41,754 bases of DNA from Bryobacterales bacterium (GTDB lineage Bacteria; Acidobacteriota; Terriglobia; Bryobacterales; Bryobacteraceae). The DNA is taken from the NCBI GenBank assembly GCA_003170295.1, contig PNAJ01000037.1, forward strand, positions 1 to 41,754, given 5' to 3'. Under the pieces are notes generated by a model, which worked only from the letters and a program-made list of their open reading frames with translations, was not told the origin of the DNA and ran no database searches. Positions 34,172-41,754 of the stretch are shown here, piece by piece. Made by a program: the position numbers and the translations under genes. Every line of letters begins with the position of its first letter. Position 1 is the first letter of the stretch.

Positions 34172-36685
34172 TCACTCGTGACGAAGTGCCTCGGCAGGCT
34201 GAATCCGTACCGCGCGGCGTGCAGGTACGGACACAGCGAGGGCAATAACGAAAACGAACATGCCGATTGCCATGAAATAAGCAAGCGGATCGGCTGGGCG
34301 CAGGCTGGACAGGTTGTTGCGCAGCACTGTAGAGATCACGCCGGCGATGAGCATTCCGGATACCATACCTGCCGCGACTGGAAAGGCCAAGGGGCGGACC
34401 ACGGCCCGGACTACGCGAGGCCGGTCGGCGCCGAGGGCTATCCGCACTCCGATTTCGCGGGTTCGCTGGCTGACCGTGTAGCCGGTCAATCCCGCCAGGC
34501 CAATGGCGGCAAGCATCGTTGCCAGGAGCCCCAGCAGACCAAGAATGGCGACCCGAGTTCGGCTCTGAGCCACGGCGTTGTCGTAAGTTGTCCGGAGCAG
34601 ACTGACGACCGGTCGGAGTTTGGAATCCTGGGACCCGGCGACGCCGATCAGAGTTCCCGCCAACGTGCCGGGCACCCCCGCGACCCGGATCACAACCGTG
34701 GCGTCGCTGTAATCCTGCAGAGTGAGCGGGTAGTAGACCCCCATGGCGTTTGCATCCTGAATATCGAATGTGCCCGCCTTCGTGACGACACCCACCACAG
34801 TAGCCAGAACGGGCACGCTGAGCCGCTTCCCGATGGGGTCTTCTCCAGGCCAGTGCCAGCGGGCAAACGATTCGCTGACGAGTGCAACATCGCGCTCATA
34901 GCTCGCGAAGTTGCGCCCTCGCGAGAGGTGAAGGCCGAGAGTGGCGATGCAGTCGCCATCGACCCGATTGATCCTAACATTGCGTCCCCCGTCGAAGAAC
35001 CCAGAGTAGGTGTCGCCCCATACGCGCAGCCAGGTCAGGCAGGCATGTTCGACTCCCGGGACGGTGCTGAGGCGTTGGTGCAGTTCAGCGAAGTACTGCT
35101 TCGCGTTGGAATCGTCGTAGCCGTGGCCATGAAGCTTCGGGGAGATGGTCAACACTTTCTGATAATCAAAGTCAGGATTCAGCTTCAGAAGCTCTCCAAA
35201 ACTTCTGACCAGTTGGCCGGAAATCATTAACAGAACACAACTGGCGCCGACCTGGGCCGCAAGAAAGACGGAGCGAGCCCGTCCACCGCGCGGAGCAGAA
35301 CCAGTCAGCCGAAGAGCGGGAGCGAGGCCGAACACCAGGACCGCGAGTAATGCGACAACCACCGTGCTGGCCATGACGCGCCAGTCGAGCGCGAGAGACC
35401 AATCCTTGGAGTCGCCGGCTTCCGTCAGGAACACTTGCAACGTGACCGCGCTGAGCAACCACGCCATCAGACTGCCCGCAGCCGCTAGCAGAGTACTCTC
35501 CGTCAACATTTGCCGCACCACGCGGACGCGGCTGGCTCCCAGCGCGAGACGGGTCCGAATCTCACGATCGCGCGCGATACCGCGTGCCAGCAGCAGGGAT
35601 CCCAGGTTGGCGCAGGCCACTACTAGTATGAGCATCACCAGGGTGGCAGCCATGGCTGCAGCGACCACTTCCTGCGGATGCATTCTGTTGCTGCTGAAAG
35701 GCGTCAGGCTCAGGCGTTCATCCTTTCCGACAGCTTCCGGATGGGACTCGCGTAGCGCCGCGGCCAGAGCGCGGCTCTCCTCTTCGGCGGCGTGCACGCT
35801 AACGCCGGGATTGAGCCGGGCAGTGCCATGCGTAGAGGCAGATGTCCAGTCGGACAGCAATTTGCTGCCATCGACTACAAGGGGTTGCTTCGCCACGGCC
35901 ATCCAGACATCAATGTGGTGCTCGCGGGGATTGCGCAGAATGCCGACGACGCGAACGGACTTTCCGTTGAGCCTCAGGGATTGACCGAGAATATCCGGAG
36001 CCGATCCTAGCCGGCGTTCCCAAAAACGCTGACTGAGTATCGCAACCGGTTCGGACCTTGGCGTTTCGTCCAGTGCCGCAGCCAGCGCGCGCCCGCTGGC
36101 CACGGGCGGAGCCTGGTCCGTAAAGTACGTCGCAGTCACGAAGTTTACCATCACGTTCTCGGGTGCCGAACCGGGTGTGCCGTACCCGGAAGTCGTCTCG
36201 CCAAACACAACGGACTCTTCGTGAGCGGCGATGACCGAACGGAAGGAATGCGCATGTTCCGAGTAGAAAGCAAGTACGGGGTAAGCGATGGTGGTGCCCA
36301 TGCCGTTCGGGAACCAGCGGGCTACCTCGACCAAGCTATCGGGATCGCGCACTGTTGGCGTTGTTTCGAGCAGGAGCAAGCGAAAGGCGGTGAGGTTGAC
36401 GCCTATGCCGAGCGCGAGAATGAGGACTGCGGTGAGAGTAAAACCAGGCGACTTCCGAAGAAGACGCAGTCCGTAGCGAAGGTCCTGAAACAGGCGGTCG
36501 AGCCAGCACCATCCCCAGACTTCACGCGAGGACTCGATCAGCCGCAACTGACTGCCGAACACAGGATCGACGCCAGATTTTGCCTCCGTCATCATTTCGC
36601 GATGGCCGGCCATCTCTTCAGATAGGTCGCGCTCGAGGCGGCGTCGGTTCAGCAGATACTGGATGCGGCGAAATAGTTCTGTCAT
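34172..36685 (-). CDS. MacB-like ABC permease of the ADOP type
   Basis: This 837-residue protein is an acidobacterial duplicated orphan permease. The N-terminus (MTELFRRIQYLLNRRRLERD, then EEMAGHREMM) is the family's signature cytoplasmic segment, followed by LRYGLRLLRKSPGFTLTAVL at the first membrane helix. A MacB-like periplasmic domain and two FtsX membrane units follow (near residues 330-450 and 700-830). It ends PARRAVRIQPAEALRHE. No ATPase is encoded nearby, as is usual for this type. The substrate is unknown; roles in lipoprotein or peptide export are suggested for relatives. The PadR gene lies 12 bases upstream, so the two form one regulated unit. Confidence 0.93.
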   Translation of the reverse strand: MTELFRRIQYLLNRRRLERDLSEEMAGHREMMTEAKSGVDPVFGSQLRLIESSREVWGWCWLDRLFQDLRYGLRLLRKSPGFTLTAVLILALGIGVNLTAFRLLLLETTPTVRDPDSLVEVARWFPNGMGTTIAYPVLAFYSEHAHSFRSVIAAHEESVVFGETTSGYGTPGSAPENVMVNFVTATYFTDQAPPVASGRALAAALDETPRSEPVAILSQRFWERRLGSAPDILGQSLRLNGKSVRVVGILRNPREHHIDVWMAVAKQPLVVDGSKLLSDWTSASTHGTARLNPGVSVHAAEEESRALAAALRESHPEAVGKDERLSLTPFSSNRMHPQEVVAAAMAATLVMLILVVACANLGSLLLARGIARDREIRTRLALGASRVRVVRQMLTESTLLAAAGSLMAWLLSAVTLQVFLTEAGDSKDWSLALDWRVMASTVVVALLAVLVFGLAPALRLTGSAPRGGRARSVFLAAQVGASCVLLMISGQLVRSFGELLKLNPDFDYQKVLTISPKLHGHGYDDSNAKQYFAELHQRLSTVPGVEHACLTWLRVWGDTYSGFFDGGRNVRINRVDGDCIATLGLHLSRGRNFASYERDVALVSESFARWHWPGEDPIGKRLSVPVLATVVGVVTKAGTFDIQDANAMGVYYPLTLQDYSDATVVIRVAGVPGTLAGTLIGVAGSQDSKLRPVVSLLRTTYDNAVAQSRTRVAILGLLGLLATMLAAIGLAGLTGYTVSQRTREIGVRIALGADRPRVVRAVVRPLAFPVAAGMVSGMLIAGVISTVLRNNLSSLRPADPLAYFMAIGMFVFVIALAVSVPARRAVRIQPAEALRHE

Positions 36686-36697
36686 TTGCGGAAGACC

Positions 36698-37030
36698 TCA
36701 TGCGAACTTGATAACGGTCTGAATCGCTTCGTTGATATGGCTGTAGCCCGCGAGTTCCGTCGCGAGTTGCTTTCGCCCAGCGGGGGTGAGGGTGTAGAAA
36801 CGAACACGCCGCTTGGTGTCGGACGTCCCCCACCGGGCGTCGACCCAGCCCTTCAGCAGCATTCTTTGAAGCGCCGGGTAAAGAGAACCCTCTTCTACTA
36901 GCAGCACCTCGCCGGAGAGTTGGCGGATTCGCTGGGCGATGGCGTAACCGTGCATGGATCCCGGCTGCAAGACGCGCAGGATGAGCATGACAAGAGTTCC
37001 GGGAACAAGATCGAGACCCACTTTAGGCAT
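36698..37030 (-). CDS. PadR-family transcriptional regulator
   Basis: This 110-residue protein starts at the ATG at 37030 (MPKVGLDLVPGTLVMLIL). The PadR winged helix is complete: MHGYAIAQRI, the LLVEEGSLYPALQRM wing region and the GWVDARWG and RFYTLTPAGRKQL segments. A further in-frame ATG lies at 37045, but it falls inside the operator palindrome. PadR proteins usually repress their own operon until an effector binds. The adjacent permease is the likely target, as commonly seen for ADOP/PadR pairs. Confidence 0.92.
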   Translation of the reverse strand: MPKVGLDLVPGTLVMLILRVLQPGSMHGYAIAQRIRQLSGEVLLVEEGSLYPALQRMLLKGWVDARWGTSDTKRRVRFYTLTPAGRKQLATELAGYSHINEAIQTVIKFA

Positions 37031-37033
37031 AGC

Positions 37034-37051
37034 TAATCTATACATAGATTA
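37034..37051 (-). promoter_or_regulatory. PadR operator palindrome
   Basis: A perfect inverted repeat, TAATCTAT and ATAGATTA with 2 bases between, covers 37034-37051. It ends 3 bases upstream of the PadR start codon on the minus strand, where a bound repressor would block transcription or translation. It is AT-rich in a GC-rich region. PadR relatives commonly bind ATGT/ACAT-type palindromes of similar spacing. Confidence 0.7.
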
Positions 37052-37701
37052 ACATCTGGTTGCCTGGGTGTCAACGGGCGTTACGATGGCGATTTCACAA
37101 TACAAGGCTCGATCGGACAGCGCTGCCGTTCATGTATGGTGATTTGCCACATGGTTCCGCTGCTTCACCCTCGTCGAGGAATACGTGTCGACCCCCACGG
37201 TAAGCAGCAGGTGGGGGGAGGACCTGGAGAGCGGTGCGCTCACCTAGACTTTGGGGGACGCGACGTGCAAATTGGCGAACGACTATCTCTACGCCTTCAC
37301 CAAGGTCGCGCGTCGAATCAACAGCGGTTGGGATCGAGGAAGATGAAACAACCCACGAATGGAGCTACCTATGCAGCGGGTGGATTGGTGCCGGGTTCAT
37401 CCCAGCAACGGCGATCATCAGTTGTTGCAGCCCCGTGACCGAAAACAGGTTGCGAGCTGCCTTTCAGTTGCAGGTTGAACTACGTCACACTCGCGACAAT
37501 CCCCCGGAGCCGCGCCCGCATAGACAATATTCCCCTGGCTTGCGATACAACCGTCGGGTGGAAACTTAGGTGATCATTGCGCCGTGTCACACTGGCCGTA
37601 CCCGAGAAACGTATTCACCTATCTGAACGACCTCCCGCACACTTTTGAACTCACAGCCCGCTGAGGCGGAGGAAATCCTACAATCGGAGAGACGTGTTCA
37701 A
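37052..37701. other. Intergenic region with no supported gene
   Basis: Several plus-strand frames of 60-110 codons are open (for example 37234-37569), but none has a family match, a good start region or consistent composition. GGAGAGAC at 37685-37692 could be a weak ribosome site for the next gene. Confidence 0.35.
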
Positions 37702-38442
37702 ATGCTAGGCACTTGCAAGCTGTGCCGCAAAGAGAATCGCGAGCTTCAGGAGAGCCACTACATGCCGGCGGCGCTCTATCCAAAAACGGTAAAGCTCGAA
37801 TACCTGCCGAGCAACGGACAACCTCTTAAGGAAATCACCGACGTATTGCTTTGTTTCGACTGCGAACAATGCTTTAACAGACGGGGCGAATCCGAGGTGC
37901 TGCGCTATATCGCTGCGAAGATCGCGAAGAAACCCATTCCTCTGGTGGCGAAGCTGGAGCCCTCAATCGTTCAAGAAGGAGATAAAACCTTAAAGTCCTA
38001 CGATGGCTCTGAGATTGGCCTCAACATGGACATGTTCGCGTATTTCGCGCTGAGCATGGCTTGGCGCGGGACGCACTCATGGCCGATTTGCGGAAGTAAG
38101 CACACGACTCCCATCAGGCTTGGCTTCTACGAAGAACCGATACGGCGTTTCCTCGCCGAAGAAACGATGGACTTCCCGTCTGAGACTTCCGTGATCGTGA
38201 TCGTCTGTACGGACAAGGAGTCGCGGGAGGCATGGTTTCTTCCCACCCAATGCGACGACGTGTGGTTTCACGATATCCGAGTGCTCGCATTGGGACTTTT
38301 CTTTAGAGTCGTCCTCGGCAGAAGCATCCCCGACGTACTGAAAACGGACTCATGCCATGCCGACGGAAAGCGTATTCATCTCGGGGACGCCTCGGAAAAG
38401 ACTAGGCAGGCCCTTGCGTATACGGAAAGTTTAAGTTGCTGA
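37702..38442 (+). CDS. HNH-like Cys/His protein of unknown function
   Basis: This protein of 246 residues starts at the ATG at 37702 (MLGTCKLCRKENRELQESHY); an upstream TTG at 37645 is possible but less likely. It opens with CKLC, then SHYMPAALY, then CFDCEQCFNRRGE. The pattern C-x2-C ... S-H-x-x-P ... C-x2-C is seen in a group of HNH-like zinc proteins of unknown role. A full HNH catalytic triad is not visible, so nuclease activity is uncertain. The rest is a mixed alpha/beta domain (FAYFALSMAWRGTHSW). It ends convergently with a minus-strand frame, overlapping by 12 bases. Confidence 0.65.
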   Translation: MLGTCKLCRKENRELQESHYMPAALYPKTVKLEYLPSNGQPLKEITDVLLCFDCEQCFNRRGESEVLRYIAAKIAKKPIPLVAKLEPSIVQEGDKTLKSYDGSEIGLNMDMFAYFALSMAWRGTHSWPICGSKHTTPIRLGFYEEPIRRFLAEETMDFPSETSVIVIVCTDKESREAWFLPTQCDDVWFHDIRVLALGLFFRVVLGRSIPDVLKTDSCHADGKRIHLGDASEKTRQALAYTESLSC

Positions 38443-38664
38443 GATAAGCGGGTGGAAGCCGAATGCCGCAAATTCTTTACCCTTTGGCACGATAAGCTTC
38501 TCGATCTCCCACCGGTAGATGTCTCGGTCGTTAAAGCCGTAGCGTTCAGCAAGACAGTCCTGAAAAGCCTTGATAAGGTTCTCGCTCCCTGCGTCTGCCT
38601 TGGTCGGTAAACGGTATCCTGTGACGGTGGTACAGTCTTCTGAGGAGCCCACGCGGTTTGACAA
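38431..38664 (-). pseudogene. Possible RusA-like resolvase fragment
   Basis: The segment GSENLIKAFQDCLAERYGF followed by NDRDIYRWEIEKL resembles the conserved 'D-x-DN-x-x-K-x-x-x-D-x-L ... D-D-x-x-V' region of RusA Holliday-junction resolvases. The N-terminal half of a RusA protein (about 60 residues) is missing. The acidic positions are only partly kept. It may be a relic or a chance match. It overlaps the preceding plus-strand gene by 12 bases at the 3' ends. Confidence 0.3.
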
Positions 38665-38960
38665 TGAATCAGGTCCTTATTGCCTTTGTGTTTGGGGTTT
38701 CGTTCGTAATCGCTTTAATCGCTTTGGCGATCAAATTCCCGCGACCGACGCCGTTTCAGTACACTATTTTTCGCAGCGTTCTAGCCCTGTCCGCAGCAGG
38801 CGTAGCTGCGATGGTGCCGGGCTTCATAAACGTCGAGATTACGGAGACAACAAGGCTCCTGATACGTGCGGGCGGCGCACTGCAGGTTAACCTGCTTTAC
38901 TCTGCGCAGCGATCAACATCGAATTCATGCATCCGAGCAAATAAGACAGTGCGGGACTAG
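38664..38960 (+). CDS. Small two-span membrane protein, possibly truncated
   Basis: The 98-residue product starts at the ATG at 38664 (MNQVLIAFVFGVSFVIALIA). The first segment and the second (FRSVLALSAAGVAAMVPGF) are membrane helices separated by the short loop KFPRPTPFQYTI. I recall this P-T-P-F-Q-Y segment with the following AAGVAAxIPGF and RAGGAL in a recurrent small membrane domain attached to, or next to, signalling or defence proteins. After RAGGAL the usual third helix is replaced by a polar tail, so a frameshift near 38880 may have removed it. No good ribosome site. Confidence 0.5.
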   Translation: MNQVLIAFVFGVSFVIALIALAIKFPRPTPFQYTIFRSVLALSAAGVAAMVPGFINVEITETTRLLIRAGGALQVNLLYSAQRSTSNSCIRANKTVRD

Positions 38961-39315
38961 GCCGAAACTCTCCAGGCACCCCTCTGCCGGCACCTCCCCG
39001 TCCAGCGCCTTCTGTTGCCGGGTTGCCGCCCAGCGCGGGCACGTGGTCGGGAATCGCGATTCCTTCAAATTTAACTTCCACCAGAGCCTTCATGATCTTG
39101 CTCATAGAATTGCTCAAGAAGATCATCTCGCTGACGATTTGTCGCTTCAGCGGGAGCACGACCTGTCACTTGTCGCGCGGTCGTAATCTCTGATAGTCTC
39201 ATCGGAGGATGTTAGCGATGGAAACTCGCGATTTGGTTACAACCGCGGTACTGGCACGCTCGCACGCCCCTCGAACTATTATTGTAGACAAGAAATCGCA
39301 GAGAGGAGTCAGATA

Positions 39316-40104
39316 ATGAGCGATCGCGTTTTCAGCAAATGTAGTTTTGGGAAAGAGCTGCTTTTTGCGGCCGCCGTATTCACGGCTGCCGTACTTGATG
39401 TGACCTCTGCACCGGTGCAACAAGCGCAGTCGCAGCAGATGCAGAACCCTCCAAAGTTTGAAGCCGCGGTGATTAAACTCACTGATCCCCAAAGCCCCGT
39501 CGCGGGTGGGACAAGATTTGCTTCCAACAGGTTTACCGCAACCGGATCCGTGCAGGCTCTCGTACAGTTGGCCTATGGTGTCCAGGAGTTTCAGATTTCC
39601 GGCGGGCCGAAGTGGCTTAACTCCGACAAGTTCAACATTGACGCGAGACCTGAGCGGACCGCGGATCGCGCTGAGATGAAGCGGATGCTTCAGGCCCTTT
39701 TGGCAGACCGGTTCAAAGTGGTGCTGCACACTGAGACGAGAGAAATTCCTGTGTACGCGCTGCTACGAGCCAAGAATGGAGTCAAGGTCCAGAAGGTCAA
39801 GGATGGAACCACGAGCATGACGTCCGGAAGGGGTCGTCTCAGTGGCAAAATGTCGATGTCCGATTTTGCTCGCGCCCTCGTCCCGACGCTCGGCCGGACG
39901 GTGCTAGATAGAACTGGTATTGCCGGAGTGTTTGAAATCAAATTGGAATGGATGCCCGACGAGGCGGTACCGACTGTGAGTGATGCCTCAGGGCCCTCGC
40001 TCTTCACAGCGCTGCAGGAGCAATTAGGTCTCAGGTTGCAGTCCACTAAGGGACCGGTGGAAGTGCTTGTCATCGATCACGCGGAGAAGCCCTCGGAAAA
40101 CTGA
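39316..40104 (+). CDS. TIGR03435 family protein
   Basis: This 262-residue protein starts at the ATG at 39316, seven bases after GAGAGGAG. A hydrophobic N-terminus (LLFAAAVFTAAVLDVTSA) is a signal peptide or anchor. The family core is clear: FEAAVIKLTDP near the start, LVQLAYGVQEFQISGGPKWL, AEMKRMLQALLADRFKV, and near the end VLDRTGIAGVFEIKLEW and LQEQLGLRLQSTKGPVEVLV. TIGR03435 proteins are numerous in Acidobacteria (especially Solibacter) and have no known function. This member lacks the usual long insert but is otherwise complete. It is a strong lineage marker. Confidence 0.92.
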   Translation: MSDRVFSKCSFGKELLFAAAVFTAAVLDVTSAPVQQAQSQQMQNPPKFEAAVIKLTDPQSPVAGGTRFASNRFTATGSVQALVQLAYGVQEFQISGGPKWLNSDKFNIDARPERTADRAEMKRMLQALLADRFKVVLHTETREIPVYALLRAKNGVKVQKVKDGTTSMTSGRGRLSGKMSMSDFARALVPTLGRTVLDRTGIAGVFEIKLEWMPDEAVPTVSDASGPSLFTALQEQLGLRLQSTKGPVEVLVIDHAEKPSEN

Positions 40105-41101
40105 CGCCCACGCGCAAAGTTCGAAACTCTCTGACGCGGCGGCTTTCAACTGGCGAGCTCCTGAAAAGTTCGATCGTTGAAATCCAGATCGGGAGCCACC
40201 TGCTGAAATCGCACGCCGCTCTGCTGTAGCTATGCAGCTCACCATTGTTCGCGATAGAGGCGGCAACATCATCGGAGCGGTGTTTGGGCACGTTGCGCAT
40301 CAGCCACCAGATCAGCGCGGCACCGGGGATCAGGCGGGACCGATGGCTGTTGAAGGGCAAACGTTCGAGCACGTCACCGCCCCAGAGGAGTTCGGACAAC
40401 TTCACCATGATCCTCGTGAATTCGGACGACGGCTCAAGGCTTTCTCACAAATCTCGCGTTCTTCTGCTTTTCGCATGGCCATTGGCTATGTCGGCCTCCC
40501 CAGGCTGTTGTGGTAGGCAATTTAACGCCCCTTCGGAGTGCCATAAAGCAGGGGAGACGGCAAGAACCCTGCACCATACCTTTCACTTGACCTCGTTTCA
40601 CGACCCGCTTTTCCTGACGCCGTCCTGCTTCGGTAAAGCGATTATGGGTTCAGCAGCAAACAACCCAATGGCCGGTCAGCAATACGCCCTGACATCAAGG
40701 TCTTCTGCATTTGCAAGACCAATCGCTCGCGGCCCTTGAACGGGCGCACTTTTCACAAATGCCTTTCTGTGGAAGAAGTTGTGCTTTGTCTGGCCTATTT
40801 GCCGCTGGGCGCTGATGACCATCCGGGGTCACTCGACCGCTCCTGGTCAACGATTAAGTCCCTGCCTCCGACAAAAGAAACCGATCCGCGAGCAATTCTT
40901 CCGGGGCCTGAGAGTGCGCTGGTCTGGCGCGGAGGGGCTTCGTTCGCGCCAGGTGCTGTGGACCCGCGGGCCCTGCGCCATCCGCGAAGTCCAGCGGCAG
41001 ATATTGCATACGACGCGTCCCACCTCTTTAAATCCACCCAAAGGAAGCGATCTCCAAACGGCGAGTGAGTTGCTAAGCCTTACTAAAGGAGGTGCGTCGA
41101 C
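40105..41101. other. Intergenic region with no supported gene
   Basis: Nearly 1 kb without a recognisable gene. Plus- and minus-strand frames of 70-165 codons are open but have no family match, and no signal peptide or ribosome site supports any of them. AAAGGAGGTG at 41085-41094 belongs to the next gene. Confidence 0.4.
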
Positions 41102-41754
41102 ATGGAAAGTAGTATAGGCTCCGCCAGCCCGCCCGAACGGCGTTTCATCGGGGACTCGGATAGATGGGATGAGCATTCGCACGGCGTATCCTGGTCCGCA
41201 GTGGTCGGGGGCGCCTTTGTGGCAGCCGCTATTTCGCTTATTATGCTCGCACTCGGTGCGGGATTCGGATTGTCGGCTGTTTCGCCCTGGTCCAATGTGG
41301 GCGCGTCCGCGTCGGCACTCGGTACGGCGGCCATTATCTGGTTGATCGTCACCCAATGCATTTCCTGTGCCTTAGGCGGATATCTCGCCGGCCGGCTCCG
41401 CACAAAATGGGTCGCCGTGCATACCGATGAAGTCTATTTCCGCGACACCGCGAACGGGTTTCTTGTGTGGGCCGTAGGTCTCGTGATTACCGTGACCTTC
41501 CTGGTATCCTCTGCCGCCTCCATGGCGGGCACTGAACGGGATGTATCTAACGAACGGGCCGCTCAAGCAAAAGCGTCCACGGATCCTGGTAGCTATTTTG
41601 TCGATCGCCTGTTCCGTTCGGACACGCCCGGTTCACTGCCGGTCGATGTTTCCACGCGGGCCGAGACTGGCCGTATCCTTGCCAATACGCTTCGGCAAAA
41701 GGACTCCGCCCCGGCTGATGATGCTTACCTGGCGAAACTGGTCGCCGCCAAAAC
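41102..41754 (+). CDS. Polytopic membrane protein, cut by the window end
   Basis: The frame opens at the ATG at 41102, 9 bases after a strong GGAGG, and stays open to the last base (217 codons). Three membrane helices are visible: WSAVVGGAFVAAAISLIMLA, AIIWLIVTQCISCALGGYLA and FLVWAVGLVITVTFLVSSAA, with a charged segment after them. The start resembles membrane proteins of unknown function common in Alphaproteobacteria and Acidobacteria (WSAVVxGA, then LGGYLAGRLR). The end and any further domain are outside the window. Confidence 0.8.
   Translation, partial: MESSIGSASPPERRFIGDSDRWDEHSHGVSWSAVVGGAFVAAAISLIMLALGAGFGLSAVSPWSNVGASASALGTAAIIWLIVTQCISCALGGYLAGRLRTKWVAVHTDEVYFRDTANGFLVWAVGLVITVTFLVSSAASMAGTERDVSNERAAQAKASTDPGSYFVDRLFRSDTPGSLPVDVSTRAETGRILANTLRQKDSAPADDAYLAKLVAAK

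Noticed and set aside
34178..35230. Plus-strand open frame of 350 codons
   Set aside because: Antisense to the ADOP permease; no support.
38887..39159. Minus-strand frame of 90 codons with a Gly-rich centre
   Set aside because: It overlaps the small membrane protein and looks like low-complexity shadow coding.
40070..40408. Minus-strand frame of 112 codons after the TIGR03435 gene
   Set aside because: It overlaps the end of that gene and has no family likeness.

Overview
The window looks like a chromosomal accessory region from a soil Acidobacteriota, most like the Solibacter/Bryobacter lineage. The evidence is family content: a TIGR03435 protein, an acidobacterial-type duplicated orphan permease (ADOP) with a PadR regulator, a very large TonB receptor with an N-terminal carboxypeptidase-like domain, a PEP-CTERM fragment, and the recombinase/DUF2924/DUF3489 module. 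This is judged by eye from family resemblance, not from a search.

Left part (about 1-18,650) is a carbohydrate-use island. A plus-strand run encodes a two-domain alpha/beta hydrolase, a LacI regulator, a hexuronate-type MFS transporter, a Tat-exported Gfo/Idh/MocA oxidoreductase and a class III aminotransferase. A minus-strand run encodes an Asp-box beta-propeller protein, a TIM-barrel hydrolase-like protein, a TonB receptor and a DeoR regulator. The logic appears to be outer-membrane capture, extracytoplasmic cleavage, uptake and modification of a sugar-type substrate. The island is decaying: the aminotransferase is frameshifted, an IS630 element sits after codon 3 of a kinase gene, that kinase and a DUF4832-like protein have lost their middles, and a SIS-domain gene is cut by a recombinase remnant.

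Middle part (about 18,900-28,100) is a defence and mobility island. It holds a tyrosine-recombinase remnant, a compact three-gene restriction-modification-like operon (small adenine methylase, larger adenine methylase, GIY-YIG/T5orf172-helicase fusion), and a four-gene serine-recombinase module (HTH protein, recombinase, DUF2924, DUF3489) closed by a good terminator.

The next part (about 28,400-33,400) is a mosaic. Copies of a dispersed repeat of roughly 180-230 bp lie beside accessory genes (the restriction-like operon, a secreted protein, a TIGR02391/Ymh protein). One copy abuts a tRNA-Asn-like 3' end. A second, scrambled recombinase module is fused to the tail of an ADOP permease and to pieces of other genes.

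Right part (about 33,900-41,754) contains a 37-residue lysine-rich protein, an ADOP permease and its PadR regulator with a clear palindromic operator, a Cys/His HNH-like protein with a possible RusA-like relic, a small membrane protein, a TIGR03435 protein, and the start of a polytopic membrane protein that runs off the window. The most interesting items are the three-gene restriction-like operon, the repeat family beside it and other cargo, and the precisely reconstructable IS630 insertion.
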